Assembly: GCA_951799425.1 (NCBI GenBank) | Contig: OX637399.1 | Span: forward strand, 18,884,001 to 18,948,000 | Direction: 5' to 3' | Origin: Ilex aquifolium | Taxonomy: Eukaryota > Streptophyta > Magnoliopsida > Aquifoliales > Aquifoliaceae | DNA length: 64,000 bases | Shown: one piece after another, positions 11,405 to 23,890 of the stretch | Layout of the letters: each line of letters begins with the position of its first letter | How positions within the stretch are numbered: position 1 is the stretch's first letter | Program-made: the position numbers and the translations under genes | The notes under the pieces: generated by a model | Seen by the model: the letters and a program-made list of their open reading frames with translations, nothing else | Told to the model about the DNA's origin: nothing | The model's database searches: none

Positions 11405-11930
11405 ACCTTCTTAGTTGAGAGTGAGGATAAGTGATGTGTCGAAGACAGCTTTTCACACCAGATATGGGCATTACGAATTTCTAGTTATGCTCTTTGGACT
11501 GACGAATGCTCCAGCAACCTTTATGGATCAAATGAATAGGGTATTTCAACCCTACTTAGATTCTTTTATGATTGTATTTATTGACGATATTCTGGTGTAT
11601 TCTCGTAGTAGGGAGGAACATGAGCAACATTTGCAGATTATGTTGTTGTAGACCTTAAGGGAAAAGCAGTTATTTGCAAAATTCAGCAAATGTGAGTTCT
11701 AGATGGACAATGTGGTCTTTCTAGGACATGTGATTTCGTGAGATGGTATTAAGGTAGATCCTAAAAGGTGGAAGCTGTGGTAAAGCGGGAACAACTAGGA
11801 AGTATATATGAGATCAGAAGTTTCTTGGGATTAGCAGCAGGCTACTACCGTAGATTTATTCAGGGTCTCTTATTTATTGCTATTCCATTGACTCGATTGA
11901 CAAGAAAGCCGTAAAGCCCTAAAACCCACC
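11405..11930 (+). pseudogene. Ty3/Gypsy reverse transcriptase fragment (fossil)
   Basis: A short piece of a chromovirus-type pol gene. [26 protein letters not shown], then the catalytic [11 protein letters not shown] at about 11578-11610, followed by FLGHVIS and KVDPK, are classic Ty3/Gypsy RT motifs. It belongs to neither element A (YFDD) nor F (FMDD). The piece is broken, with several breaks, and no LTRs can be assigned to it with confidence. Confidence 0.85.
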
Positions 11931-12252
11931 TTAGAAGACATTACTATCTATAAAACCATTCATACCATGAGAACAACTAATAAAATCCATAAATAAAAGG
12001 AATTCCATTAATCATCCATAAAAACTAAAGCATAAGATAAAACAAATGTGCCAAACCTTGGCAATTATATCCAAAAACCAAATATTTTCTAGAACATAGA
12101 GGAAACATCTCTAAACGTCCACTTCAGGATCTACGTTTCCATCAGTATGAGCTTCCCTGTTTACCTACTCATCCAACCTGAGCTTTTCCTCTAGACCGTA
12201 AACTGAAAAAGATACTGTTTGTAGGGGGTGAGCACTAAGCTCTATAGGAAAA
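11931..12252 (-). repeat. LTR fragment, minus strand, chromovirus-like
   Basis: Read on the minus strand, the end of this stretch gives AGCTTAGTGCTCACCCCC, then CTTTTTCAG. This is similar in position and wording to GGGCGTTGTGCTCACCC and ACATTTCAGG in LTR H1 (about 8608-8645). It is therefore probably a piece of a related but distinct LTR. No termini are identifiable. Confidence 0.4.
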
Positions 12253-13500
12253 TGTAAAACCCGGAAAAATTTGAGTTTTTATGAAAAATGGCAAAACGGT
12301 AATTAGCTGCTATGGTGAGGGTTGAAAACCCAAATTTTCTAGAAGTTGGATGATGAAACAGACCTCATAGTTGGAATTGTCTCACGAAATCTAGTTATCC
12401 AGTCAATTTTCGTTGAATTCCGAGATAGTCGAATTTTCACGGTTTACGATGTAATCGGGTGTTGCGTCAAAATAAATGCGATTAAGAATTAATTGAAAAA
12501 CATGGAAAATAATTTAAAGTTAGTTCAAATAAAATATTTTGAACATAACACAACACGAGATTTAATTGATTTGGAATAAAATCGGATCAGGAAAAGACGA
12601 GACGTGTGGCGCGTCATGGGCCAAGTATCCTAGGGGTATAAAAAGGGGGAAAATCTGATTTTCCCCCATTTTGACTGCTGATTTTCGGATAAAGAGAAAG
12701 AGAGAGAAGAAGAGAGAGAAAGCAAGGGTTTCTTCCATCTCCTCGTGATCTAGGGCTAACCTTTCGTTGGATTGCTTCGGGCCAGGAACAAAAGTCGATT
12801 TATACGACGAGAACTACGTCAACGTACCAAAAATCGCGGATTTCGACGAAGTCTCAAAGACGGAATTTTTGAAAATCAAGATTTGAAGCTTAAGTTAGGC
12901 TTCTTGGAGTTTCTACCACTCGTATTACGCTTCAAGAGGTAGGGTTCTTTTCCTAGCTAGGTTTATTTTCAACCTAGGGTTTGCATATGAAATGGGTAGG
13001 TTGATTTGAGATGTAATCTCTTGTCTAAATGCACTCCTAGTGTAACTAGAGTATAAGAATGGTGTGAGAATGAATAAAACCAATTTTGCATGAATTGGGT
13101 TTATCGAGAATTGCTTATTGGGTGATTTCATGAGAATGTGATAAATTGGGCATGATTATATGTTTACATTATTTTGCGCCTTTTGGGTGTTGGATAAAAT
13201 GCCTAGGATTTATTAAGTATGTTATTTGAATGAGATTGATATAACATACTTTGTGATGATGTTAGAATGTAATTATATGCTTGATGATATAAGTTATATT
13301 GAGGATTTGAAATTGTTCATGTTGTGCTTATGACATGTTGAACATGATTTTGTAATTGCAATTGAAAACTTGGTTGCATAATGATATGAAATGCAATTGT
13401 ACATTACATTGCATATGCATGGGAAGCATCACATTTGTGGGCATGTGACATAAATGTGGGTTGATGAGTGTGGAATATTGCACATTATGCATCTTCATTG
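12253..13500 (+). repeat. Partial LTR of family H, copy H2
   Basis: It starts TGTAAAACCC at 12253 and follows H1 and H3 through the ATTCCGAGATAGTCG motif (about 12417-12431), a TATA-like TATAAAAA (12637-12644) and the CATTGCATATGCA region. It loses similarity near 13500. The distal half, including the palindrome cluster and the GTCACA end, is not found. Broken copy. Confidence 0.7.
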
Positions 13501-13707
13501 CATCCAATTTGACTTTTTTTTGTAGTGTATTTTTTTGGGGAAATTGATTCAAATTTATAATTAATGTAGACTTGTTTGATTTTAGGTGATATGTTGCAAA
13601 GGGCATGCATAAAGCACCCCATCAAGTGATCAAGGTCAATGCGGAAGAAAAAACCTCATGACGGATGGCTCGGGAGCTCAAGGAACCAAGAACAAGACAA
13701 GGGAAGA
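13501..13707. other. Unclassified host DNA of element A, left part
   Basis: No gene seen. This stretch was continuous with 23551-23890 before element A inserted: GAAGA at 13703-13707 is repeated at 23546-23550. Confidence 0.5.
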
Positions 13708-14534
13708 TGATGCGAACCCTTAAACGAATTCAAGAACCCACGGGCAAATTGATTGAAGACTCCCCAAGAAAGATCACAAATCAGATTATAAGAACCAAGA
13801 ACCCTAGACCCAATGTTTGCAAGAAACAAAGAACCTAAGGTTAAAAGTTCAAGAGAAAGACGCCACACTCAAGATTGAGCGATAAGTCGATGAACGCCAC
13901 AAGAAAGATTAATTCTTGATAAGTTCTTGAAATAGTTCTTGGAAGAACAATAAGGTAGAAACCTCACAATACTCACAAAAATATTCTGTCTTTTACAATG
14001 CTTTGAATGCCTATTTATGGGCTGGCTATTACAAAGGAAACTTCCTAAAATAGCTTATCCTATTTAATAAATATCTCTAACTTGCTGGTGAAGAAATATC
14101 TCTTACTTGTGGGTAAAGAAATCTCTCTTACTTGCTAGTAAAGAAATAGCTCTTATTTTCCTAAACTCTTACTTTCCTAAAAGAGAAAAACACAATCAAC
14201 CCTTTAATATGCTGATCACATGCCTAATTAAACAAGGAAAGTCTTTTCTTTCCTAAAAGGAATAAGTCACACACCTAAATAGACAAGGAAGGTCTTACAA
14301 TCAGACCAATTTTAAACATGTCAATTTTAAGCTTAGTCTTTGCCGGAATCTTCTAGAACTTGAATCATGTTGATGGATCTTTGTTGCCCAAGTGGATCAT
14401 GCTCCATGCTTGAACTTGCACAATCAACCCATATGTCTTGAATCAGACCATTCAATGCTTCCTTCATCCTTTTTGCTCTCGCCCGAGTCATAGGACCTCC
14501 ATTTATGCTCAACGGATCAGATTGCATTGCATCA
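13708..14534 (-). repeat. 3' LTR of element A
   Basis: 827 bp, in element sense TGATGCAATG...GTTCGCATCA. The core promoter on the minus strand is at about 14007-14030, where the plus strand reads GCCTATTTATGGGCTGG. Short tandem copies of AAATATCTCTTACTTG lie at about 14075-14160. Confidence 0.92.
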
Positions 14535-15731
14535 TTCCCCCCTCTCTTCAAAAGGATTCGTCCTCGAATCTTCGTCATCTGCAATAAAAGGAGAAAGATC
14601 AGCAACGTTAAAAGTAGCACTAACACTATACTCACCAGGAAGATCTAGTTTGTAAGCGTTATCATTTATCCGTGCCACCACTTGAAAAGGCCCATCTCCT
14701 CTAGGTTGCAACTTAGAACGCCTTTGTGCGGGAAAACGCTCCTTTCGCATATGCACCCAAACCCAATCTCTAGGCTCAAAAACCACCTTCTCCCGCCCCT
14801 TATTAGCTTGAGTAGCATATTGCTTCGTTCGCCTCTCAATGTGCAATCGAACTTTCTCATGCAATTGCTTCACCACTTCAGCCTTTCGTTCTCCATCTAA
14901 ATTAGCACACTCATCAACAAGCAAAGGCAACAAATCTAATGGAGTTAAGGGATTAAAACCATAGACAATTTCAAAAGGTGAATAATTAGTAGCAGAATGC
15001 ACACTACGATTATAAGCAAATTCGACATGAGGCAAACAATCCTCCCAAGTTTTCAAATTCTTACCAATGACAGCACGCAATAAAGTAGAAAGAGTACGAT
15101 TAGTTACCTCGGTTTGCCCATCTATTTGTGGATGGCAATTAGTAGAAAAGAGTAATTTAGTACCAAGCTTACCCCACAATGTCTTCCAGAAATAGCTCAA
15201 AAACTTAGCATCACGATCAGACACAATGCTCCAAGGCACTCCATGTAAACGCACCACCTCTTTAAAGAACAAATAAGCTACATTGCTAGCATCATCGGTC
15301 TTATGACATGCAATGAAATGCGCCATCTTGGAAAACCTATCAACAACAACAAACACAGAATCCCGTCCCCGTTTTGTCCAAGGTAAACCTAACACAAAAT
15401 CCATGGAAATATCTACCCAAGGTGAACTAGGTATAGGTAAGGGATTATACAAACCATGGGGCTGAACCTTAGACTTAGCCTTTTTACAAGCAACACATTT
15501 CTCACAAATTCGCTCAACATCCCGTTTCATATGTAGCCAGAAAAAATGTTCAACTAACACATCTAAGGTTTTCCTAACACCAAAGTGTCCCATTAAACCA
15601 CCCCCATGTGCTTCTCTAACTAATAATTCACGCATCGAACAATTAGGCACACACAACCGATCCTCTCGAAACAAGAACCCATCATGCCTATAAAACTTAC
15701 CAAAACCCGAACTCTCACAGGCATCAAACAC
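14333..15731 (-). pseudogene. Integrase region of element A, running into the 3' LTR
   Basis: Integrase joins element DNA to the host genome. On the minus strand from 15731: a zinc-binding H-H-C-C motif ([14 protein letters not shown] ... [11 protein letters not shown]); a DDE catalytic core with [11 protein letters not shown], then VSDRDAKF and GQTEVTNRT; and a C-terminal part with [31 protein letters not shown] and [11 protein letters not shown] further open segment (14333-14635) reads GGPMTRARAKRMKEAL inside the LTR, a stretch known at the polyprotein end of CRM-like elements. The coding capacity extends about 200 bp into the LTR. Part of a broken element. Confidence 0.88.
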
Positions 15732-17107
15732 ATTAGTAAAGTCAGAATCAATAGCATATAAATCCTTAATGTACTCAAAACCAACAACTTTGCATTTAAA
15801 GTGGAAAATAAAGCATACCTACGAGATAAAGCATCAGCAACCACATTCTCTTTCCCCATCTTGTATTTGATAACGTAAGGAAAGGTTTCAATGAATTCAA
15901 CCCATTTAGCATGGCGTCTATTCAGCTTACCTTGACCTTTCAAATGTTTCAAAGACTCATGATCAGTGTGGATGACAAACTCCTTGGGCCAAAGATAATG
16001 TTGCCAAGTCTCTAACGCCCTCACCAATGCATAAAGCCCCTTATCATAAGTTGGGTAATTCAAGGCTGCCCCATTTAGCTTCTCACTAAAATAAGCTAAA
16101 GGACGACCACCCTGCATTAAAACAGCTCCAATTCCAATACTTGAGGCATCACACTCAACTTCAAAAGTTTGAGAAAAGTTAGGCAAAGCAAGTAAAGGTG
16201 CAGAACTAAGTTTTTCTTTAATCAAATTAAAAGCAAATTCTTGTTCCTTTCCCCATTTAAAGCCTACATTTTTCTTAATAATTCCAGTCAATGGTGCAGC
16301 TATGGTGCTAACATCCTTTACAAACCTTCTATAAAAACTAGCAAGACCATGAAAGCTACGTACCTCAGTAATGGTTTTAGGTGTAGGCCATTCTCGAATA
16401 GCCTTAACCTTCTCCTCATCAACCTCAATGCCCTTAGCACTAACAACATATCCTAAGAAAACAATCTGACTAGTGCAAAACGAGCATTTCTTGAGGTTAG
16501 CAAAGAACTGAGCATCACGCAAAGAACATAACACAAGCCTCAAATGTTCAACATGCTCATCTAAGCTCTTACTGTAAATCAAGATATCATCAAAATAAAC
16601 GACAACGAATTTACCAATAAAAGCACGCAAAACATGGTTCATTAAACGCATAAACGTACTAGGCGCATTGGTTAAGCCAAAAGGCATTACCAGCCATTCA
16701 TATAAACCATATTTAGTCTTAAATGCCGTTTTCCATTCATCACCTTCTCTCATCCAAATTTGATGATAACCAGATTTCAGATCAATCTTACTAAACAAAC
16801 AAGCGCCATGCAATTCATCTAACATGTCATCAAGTCTAGGAATGGGATGACGATACTTTACCGTTATTTTGTTCACGGCGCGGCAATCGGTGCACATCCT
16901 CCAAGTTCCATCCCTTTTGGGCACAAGTAACACTGGAACTGCACAAGGACTCAAGCTCTCCCTTACATGACCCTTCGACATCAGCTCCTCAACTTGCCTT
17001 TGAAGTTCCTTCGTCTCCTCGGGATTACTCCTATAAGCTGGACGATTGGGAATCATTGCACCAGGAATGAAATCAATCTGTTGTTCAATCCCTCTAACTA
17101 GTGGCAA
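15620..17107 (-). pseudogene. Reverse transcriptase and RNase H of element A
   Basis: A 495-residue open segment. RT motifs in order: [18 protein letters not shown] (about residues 63-80), [22 protein letters not shown], and catalytic [11 protein letters not shown] (about residues 175-185), followed by [14 protein letters not shown]. RNase H follows: [38 protein letters not shown] and [11 protein letters not shown]. It ends in ADALSRRY. Ty3/Gypsy pol proteins make cDNA and remove the RNA template inside virus-like particles. A near-identical second copy is A' (59025-60720). Confidence 0.92.
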
Positions 17108-17236
17108 GCCATTTGGGATTTCCTAGGGAAAAACATCACCGAACTCCTGCAAAAGAGAATCAACAACACTAGGCAAAGCAAGGTTAAGCTCGTTAGTATT
17201 CAAAAAGGCCTCCTTGTACATAAGTACAATCATCGG

Positions 17237-18322
17237 CTACCCGGAATAAAAAGCTCCCTTAAGCTCTCGTTCTTTTGCATAGAAACTCACATTTTTCCTC
17301 TCTTGCTTTTGTGAACTCTCACTCTTTTCACTCCTTGAAGATTCAGCAGGCCCTCTGTTTTTTCCCTCATTTTTGTTCACTTTCACTCTATTTCCCTCTT
17401 TTTTTTCATTGTCACTCTCTTTTCTTCCCTCAAACTCACTTTTTAACCTCATTTGATCATCATGCACCTGTCTAGGTGTTAACGGTACAAGTATTACAGG
17501 TTTGCCATGCAATACAAAAGAATATATATTTCTATATCCATCATGCATAACTTGCCTATCAAACTGCGAAGGACGTCCCAAAAGTAAATGACCAGCATGC
17601 ATTGGGGCTACATCACACAAAACCTCATCAACATAACGCCCAATGGAGAATGAAACTAATACCTGCCTATTCACCTTAATCTCCCCACATTCATTCAACC
17701 ACTACAACTTATAAGGAGTAGGGTGCTTAATAGTAGGCAAATTAAGTTTCTCTACTAACAAGGTACTAGCAACATTAGCACAACTCCCACCATCAATGAT
17801 AACACTACATACCTTATTGTTGATATGGCAGCGAGTATGAAAGATGTTGTCACGTTGTGCCTCGTTGTCCTCCTCCTTCACTTGTGCATTCAAGGCACGT
17901 CTCGTGACCAAAATTTCACCCTCAACTGGATATTCCTCTCCTTCACTCTCCTTACTCTCCACATCGTCATCAGATTCACTTTCAGTTTCAAAATCACCAT
18001 TATCCCTCAAAAACATAGCACGTTTATTTGGACATTGAGATGCAATGTGCCCCCTGCCCAAACACTTAAAGCACTTTATATCTCTATTTCTAGAAGTTTG
18101 AGAATCAGATTTACCTCGCTTCTTGCTAGCCTCTATGTCTTTGCCTTTGTTGGAAGCTTCAACTTTACCCTTAGAATCTGATTTCTCTTCCTTCTTGCTC
18201 CAACTAGAATTCGGTTTCCAAGAAGATGAAGAACCCGAATTCTGCCCACACCGAGTAGAACCCTTCCGTTTGAGTTGCCTCTCAACCTTCATCGCCATGT
18301 GTAGCATATCCTCCATCTCCAC
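17237..18322 (-). pseudogene. Zinc knuckle and aspartic protease region of element A
   Basis: Two open segments (17702-18322 and 17237-17698). The first has a Ser/Lys-rich stretch, a CCHC knuckle CFKCLGRGHIASQC (the gag nucleocapsid motif), an acidic linker, and a retropepsin-like site IIDGGSCANV. The second continues with protease-like sequence (VLVSFSIGRYVDEVLCDV, then LLLGRPSQFDR) and a Lys/Glu/Ser-rich tail before RT. In this family the usual DTG/DSG active site is often DGG/DGGS. The role is maturation of the gag-pol polyprotein. Confidence 0.8.
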
Positions 18323-18355
18323 ATAATGCTGTAACTCAAATACATTTTGAATATC

Positions 18356-19030
18356 TCAATTCAAACCGTGCAAAAATCGTGCCATGGTCGCCTCTCGGTC
18401 CTCCTCTACATTAACCCGAATCATGGCTATCTCCATCTCTTTATAATACTCCTCAACACTCCTGGACCCCCGAGTCAACCCCTGCAACCTCTGAAACAAG
18501 TCCCTATAATAATGAGAAGGGACAAACCTCTTCCTCATGATACTCTTCATCTCATCCCAAGTATCAACCGGATGCTCTCTATTCCTCCTCCTATTCATCA
18601 CTAACTGATCCCACCATACTATTGCATAATCAGTAAACTCCACTGCAGCTAGTTTCACCTTATTCTCCTCTGAATAGTCATGGCAATCAAACACTAACTC
18701 CACTTTCTTTTCCCACTCTAAATAAAACTCCGGATCATTCTTGCCTTGAAAGGATGGGATTTTCATCTTAATGCTACCCAAATTTCCATCTCTCCGATAA
18801 ACATCTCTAACACCTCCACGACCACCTCTACCACCTCTACCATGGTCAAACCCAATCAATGTGGCCTGGTCATCGAAGTAATCACCAAGATCCCACTCGT
18901 CATCATCGATAATGTTTTGATGACGCCTATTCTGCCTCCTCTCCACCGGTGCCTCACGCCTATCATGTCCATCATCTCTTCTTCCCTCATTTGTTCTCAA
19001 CTCATTAATCGCATTCGCCTGCTCCTCCAA
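18356..19030 (-). pseudogene. Gag capsid region of element A
   Basis: A 224-residue open segment containing a Retrotrans_gag capsid domain: FQGKNDPEFYLEWEKKVELV, VKLAAVEFTDYAIVWWDQL, DEMKSIMRKRFVPSHYYRDL, then QGLTRGSRSVEEYYKEME. N-terminal to it is a Gly/Arg-rich and Asp-rich stretch. The family's role is to form the virus-like particle. Confidence 0.88.
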
Positions 19031-19140
19031 CTAATTTCCTATGTCATCAAATCTCGTATTCATACGTTCGAACTGTTGTTGCATAGCCCGAAGTATGAAT
19101 AGCACATCAGTACCACCCTCCTCAACTACTCATTTATCCT

Positions 19141-20058
19141 TGGAAGTCATGTTTTATAACCTACAAAACAATGACAGAAATAGCCTCACAAACACTCCCT
19201 CACGTGTTTCACTCGTTTCAATGTCACTCAACCCTCGTGTTTACACTCTTATTGGCTTTTCTTAAGATAAGCTCACACACTCAGCCTTTTACCACTCAAA
19301 TGTTTCACCTTTGTCGTTCTTTCGCGAACTACTCAAAACTCAACCAAAAACCAACCGTTCCCACAACGCACAACAACTTAACAAAATAAGACACAAATAT
19401 CGAAGGAAGGACCAGAATTAACAATGAAAAACAGAGAATAACAACGATAACACAAAAATGAAACAAAGAAACACAACGAAGCAAAGAAAACGAATTCGTC
19501 GGAAACTAAGCGAAACAATGGTTCGAAAGCAACAAATCGATCAAGAAAGGGGTAACAAATGTGTGAATGATTTGTGTCGTTCTTTCGAAAGCAACAAATA
19601 AATCAAATAGGATGACCTGTTTTGGGATAACAAATGTGTGAATGATCAGAATAAGAAACTTTTGATTATTTTTGTTCAAATCTCAACACAAATCAGCCCT
19701 AAAGAAAACTGATTAGCCTCAATTCGATTCTTTCTTTCTTTTTTTTTCTTTTTTTTGGATATCAGATCACAAAAGAGGCAAACTACGTGTAATTGGGCAG
19801 CAGACTTCACAATCGATTCACTAGCAAATTATGTATTCAATTCTGCCCATATTATGCAATCCTAATTGATATTAAAATTATAGAAAAGAACAACTGAAAT
19901 TCCAGCAGCAAGTCACGCCCCAAATCAAACAGAACAAAAAAATCGCAATGAACAATCGCGATGAACAGTAAAAATGAACAGTGCACGAAGAATTTTTTTT
20001 TAAAATAGATGCGCATAAACAAAGATAACCAACCTGATTTGGGAAAACAAACCCGAGT
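19141..20058 (-). other. Untranslated leader of element A
   Basis: About 900 bp between the primer site and gag. Plus-strand text is A-rich, with a pyrimidine run near 19725-19757. No gene; ORFs here are short shadows. Confidence 0.6.
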
Positions 20059-20070
20059 GCTCTGATACCA
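20059..20070 (-). promoter_or_regulatory. Primer binding site of element A (initiator tRNA-Met)
   Basis: On the minus strand this reads TGGTATCAGAGC, complementary to the 3' end of plant initiator tRNA-Met, two bases from the LTR end at 20073. Confidence 0.93.
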
Positions 20071-20072
20071 AC

Positions 20073-20252
20073 TGATGTGAACCCTTAAACGAAATCAAGA
20101 ACCCACGGGCAAATTGATTGAAGACTCCCCAAGAAAGATCACAAATCAGATTATAAGAACCAAGAACCCTAGACCCATTGTTTGCAAGAAACAAGAACCC
20201 AAGGTTAAAAGTTCAAGAGAAAGACGCCACACTCAAGATTGAGCGATAAGTC
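20073..20252 (-). repeat. 5' LTR of element A, distal (U5-side) segment
   Basis: Starts TGATGTGAACCC on the plus strand. It is interrupted at 20252 by solo LTR H3 and resumes at 22895. Confidence 0.92.
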
Positions 20253-22899
20253 TGTAAAACCCGAGAAAATTTGAACTTTTGTGAAAAAGGGCAAAAAGGT
20301 AATTTGCCACTATGGCACAGGTTGTAAACCTGAATTTTTCTAGAGCTCGGATGACGAAATGGACCTCACCGTTGGATTCGTCTCGCGAAAACTAGTTACC
20401 CTGTCAATTTTCATTAAATTCCGAGATAGTCGGATTTTTCGCGTCTTACGAGACGAACGGACCTCGGGTGACCCCGTACACGAAATTTTTATAAAATTTT
20501 CAAGTTTGGGGAAGTATTAGAGACAAGTTAAAATAAAAATATTTTGAACTTAAACTGGGACGAAATTTAATCGTTTCGGGGTTAAAACGGACCCGGAAAA
20601 GAGAGGCCGTGTGGCGCGTTGTGGGCCAAGTGTTCCAAGAGTATTTAAAGGGGAGAAAATCAGATTTTCTCCCCATTTGTTCAGCCGGTTTTAGCGTGAG
20701 AAAGAGGAGAGGGAAAAGCTAGGTTTTCTCCACCTTCTCTCTAAGATCCTCGTCTCCACGGAGCTCAAATCCACTCGGGCCAAGAGAGAAAGTTGTTCCC
20801 CTCGCCAAGAGCTACAAAACCATACCAAGGAGGTCGGGTTTTGGAGAGAATTCAAGGACGGGATTTTTGGAGGCTAGGGCTTTGAGCTCGAATCGGGTCT
20901 AGGAGGCTTCCCAACGTCGTTCCTTACGCTTCAAGAGGTAGGGTTCCCTCCTACCAAGGTTTATTCCACACCTAGAATGCTTAGGTGAAATGGGTAAATG
21001 AATAGATATGTATATGTATATGTCATTTGCCTATGGTTGTGAAATTGGGTGAAATGGGTTGAAATAAATTCTAATTGGATTGGTAATTAGAAGTTTCTAA
21101 ATGAAATTTCTAGGATTGAGTATATGAAATTAACCCAATGTGACACTTGGGCTATGTGAAGTGTGGGCATGCTATGTGTTTATCTTATGCCTTGAAATTG
21201 AAGTATGTTATTTCTTGATAATGTGATGACATGCTTGGGTGTTGATTAAGATTAAATGTTGATATATTTTCATGTTTGTAATATATTGACATTTTAGCGA
21301 ATTATGGAAATTATATGTACATGATATAATTTTGCCATGAAATACGTGAAATGTGATTAGAATGTTCATGTGTTACTCATAGCATATTGAACATGATAAT
21401 ATTGTCGCAATGGAGCATCACATTGCATATGCACGGGAACATCGCATTTAGTGGGTGTGTGTGCATGGTGGTTGTCTTCACCACGCTTGGTGGATGACAA
21501 GTGGGCTCGGGTAATATGGGTCGATGACCTAGTCGAGTCTCACGGTTTGCATGGTTGTTAGGGTTGGGGTAGCAAGAAGGGCTAGACTATCCCTCGGGTG
21601 AGAGACCCGGTGATCGGAGACGCACTCCGTTGGTATAGAGCCCATAAAGTGTGTCGGTGTACGCGGAACCGTTGGTGGAAGTCCATAAATTCCGTGTCGG
21701 TTGGGTGCCGTTGGTGTAAGTCCATAAATGTCCACCCCAAGAAAGACCCTAGAATGAAAATGTCATTTGATGTGCAACATAAATGACGGATTGGTGCACA
21801 TTGGCGTTTGCATGTGTAGAGGAGCCGGGGAGGGCTCGGGTGATATGCATGTGTGAGTCTCACCTCATTACATGGCATGACATTGTGAAATTCCAACATT
21901 GAATACATTTTATTGCTTGGAATGTTATGAATTGTTGTTTTGTGGCATGTGAACATTTCATATGCATATAGGTTGGGTAGTAGCCTCATTAGGAAATACC
22001 CTATTGAGCGTGGCTCACCCTTTGTGGGAAAAAAAAACATTTCAGGTGCGGGGTTCACACCGGTGGACGGCTCCCATTTCGAGCCCCAAGGTTGAAGAAA
22101 GCCGACTTGTGGCTTTTATTGTTGTTTTGTAAAGCTTTTGAAAAGAATTCCATTTTGATATGTAAATGTATGGAATCAATTGTAATAGAACTTGTATAAA
22201 CCATGTTTTATATGAAAATCCTTGTCAAACATGTATTTGATGAGTTGGGAAGGGTTTTGAATGGATTGGAAAGGAAAAATGGTTGAAAATGGCAAAACTG
22301 GGCAGAGAGTACCGGTACTGTGTACCGGTACTGAATGGTACCGGTACTGGGTACCGGTACGGAATGGTACCGGTACAGGACACCGGTACCCTCTTTCCAG
22401 TGGGTTGACAGTACCGGTACCGGGTACCGGTACTGAATGGTACCGGTACTGGATACCGGTACCCTCTTTCCAGTGGGTTGACAGTACCGGTACGGGGTAT
22501 CGGTACTGAATGGTACCGGTACTGGATACCGGTACCCCCTTTCCAGTGGGTTGATAGTACCGGTACCGGGTACCGGTACTGAATGGTACCGGTACTGGGT
22601 ACCGGTACTCTCTTCAAAATTTTCAGATTTTTACACTGCTTCGCCCTATTTTCAATCTACGTTTTCCTTCCCTCCAATGATGTAAATGGACTATAATGGA
22701 GTATAAATCATGGTATATTGAATATTGGTTGAACCCAAATGAATAACCGAATCCGGTTAACAATTGTGAGTTAAGATCCCGGTTAAGGGGATGCTACTAC
22801 CATGGTGTTAGGTTGAGTGACATCCACGGGTATTTCCGCGGGTTGACGGGTGGTCAACGGTTAATAAGGGACCCCCGGATTTTGGGGCGTCACAAAGTC
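20248..22899 (+). repeat. Solo LTR (20253-22894), family H, copy H3
   Basis: 2642 bp, TGTAAAACCC...GGGGCGTCACA, flanked by AAGTC at 20248-20252 and 22895-22899. It has the shared ATTCCGAGATAGTCGG motif (20417-20432) and a TATA-like TATTTAAAG near 20642. It carries the largest palindrome array of the family. Because it sits in element A's LTR it is younger than A. Confidence 0.93.
22311..22608. repeat. Amplified ACCGGTAC palindrome array, period 73 bp
   Basis: Three spacers CTTTCCAGTGGGTTGA recur at a 73-bp spacing (near 22392, 22465, 22538), each separating four or so palindromic TACCGGTA cores. About 18 cores are present in under 300 bp. H1 and H4 have only six or so, so this array expanded in H3. 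Confidence 0.93.
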
Positions 22900-23545
22900 A
22901 ATGAACGCCACAAGAATGATTAATTCTTGATAAGTTCTTGAAATAGTTCTTAGAAGAACAATAAGGTAGAAACCTCACAATACTCACAAAAATATTCTGT
23001 CTTTTACAATGCTTTGAACGCCTATTTATAGGCTGGTTATTACAAAGAAAACTTCCTAAAATAGCTTATCCTATTTAATAAATATCTCTTACTTGCATGT
23101 GAAGAAATATCTCTTATTTGTGGGTAAAGAAATATCTCTTACTTGCTAGTAAAGAAATAGCTCTTATTTTCCTAAACTTTTACTTTCCTAAAAGAGAAAA
23201 ACACAATCAGTGCTTTAATATGCTGATCACATGCCTAATTAAACAAGGAAAGTTTTTGCTTTCCTAAAAGGAATAAATCACACACCTAAATAGATAAGGA
23301 AGGTCTTACAATCAAACCAATTTTAAACATGTCAATTTTAAGCTTAGCCTTTGCCGGAATCTTCTAGAACTTGAATCATGTTGATGGATCTTTGTTGCCC
23401 AAGTGGATCATGCTCCATGCTTGAACTTGCACAATCAGCCCATATGTCTTGAATCAGCCCATTCAATGCTTCCTTCATCCTTTTTGCTCTTGCCCGAGTC
23501 ATAGGACCTCCATTTATGCTCAACGGATCAGATTGCATTGCATCA
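22895..23545 (-). repeat. 5' LTR of element A, remaining segment
   Basis: Continues from 20252 after H3 and ends GATTGCATTGCATCA at 23545, followed by the GAAGA duplication. Together with 20073-20252 it matches 13708-14534. Confidence 0.92.
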
Positions 23546-23550
23546 GAAGA

Positions 23551-23890
23551 GCTACTAGTAGAATCCATGCAAGACCTACCCGTAGAAGACAGGCAAAGAC
23601 CTACTGGTAGAAGACTCAAGAGATACCGGTAGAAGAGCCTACTAGAAAGCAGCTGCCTCCCTACAAGACCAACCGGTAGAATCCTTATGAACTACCGGTA
23701 GCATACCCTAATGGAAATGATTTACTGGTAGGTTACCTACAAGCTACCGGTAGCATACACTACTGGAAATGATCTACCGGGAGGTCACCTACGAGCAACT
23801 GGTAGAAGATGCCCAGAAACTTCTCCAAACGACTCCACCAACTACGGGGGCCCATCTTGTGTCATCTAAACCATGCTTTAACATTTCTAA
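23551..23890. other. Unclassified host DNA of element A, with CTACCGGTAG palindromes
   Basis: The continuation of 13501-13707. It carries CTACCGGTAG at 23692-23701 and 23744-23753, TACCGGTA at 23624-23631, and several one-off variants (CTACTGGTAG). It looks like part of another LTR or leader with its own palindrome type. No gene. Confidence 0.5.

Larger units (their letters stand above)
13703..23550 (-). mobile_element. Element A (13708-23545): CRM-like Ty3/Gypsy chromovirus, with nested solo LTR
   Basis: A minus-strand LTR retrotransposon with both LTRs, GAAGA target duplications on both sides, a polypurine tract next to 14535, an initiator-Met primer site at 20059-20070, and gag, protease, RT, RNase H and integrase in Ty3/Gypsy order. 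The pol frame runs into the 3' LTR, as is known for CRM-clade chromoviruses; the clade call is by motif only. It is broken, with about five breaks in the coding region. The two LTRs (about 827 bp without the insertion) differ at about 29 sites by eye, roughly 3.5%, suggesting one to a few million years at usual plant rates. Confidence 0.9.

Noticed and set aside
11405-12252. RT fragment and adjacent reverse LTR piece as one element
   Set aside because: They point in opposite directions and no primer site or matching LTR pair links them.
22311-22608. Regular palindromic repeats that look like a CRISPR array
   Set aside because: Spacers are themselves repeated (73-bp period), the array sits inside a plant LTR, and no cas-like gene exists in the window.
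21582-22617. Several frames on the minus strand with VPVPSTGTG-type repeats
   Set aside because: They translate the palindrome array and flanking LTR H3; shadows of repeat DNA.
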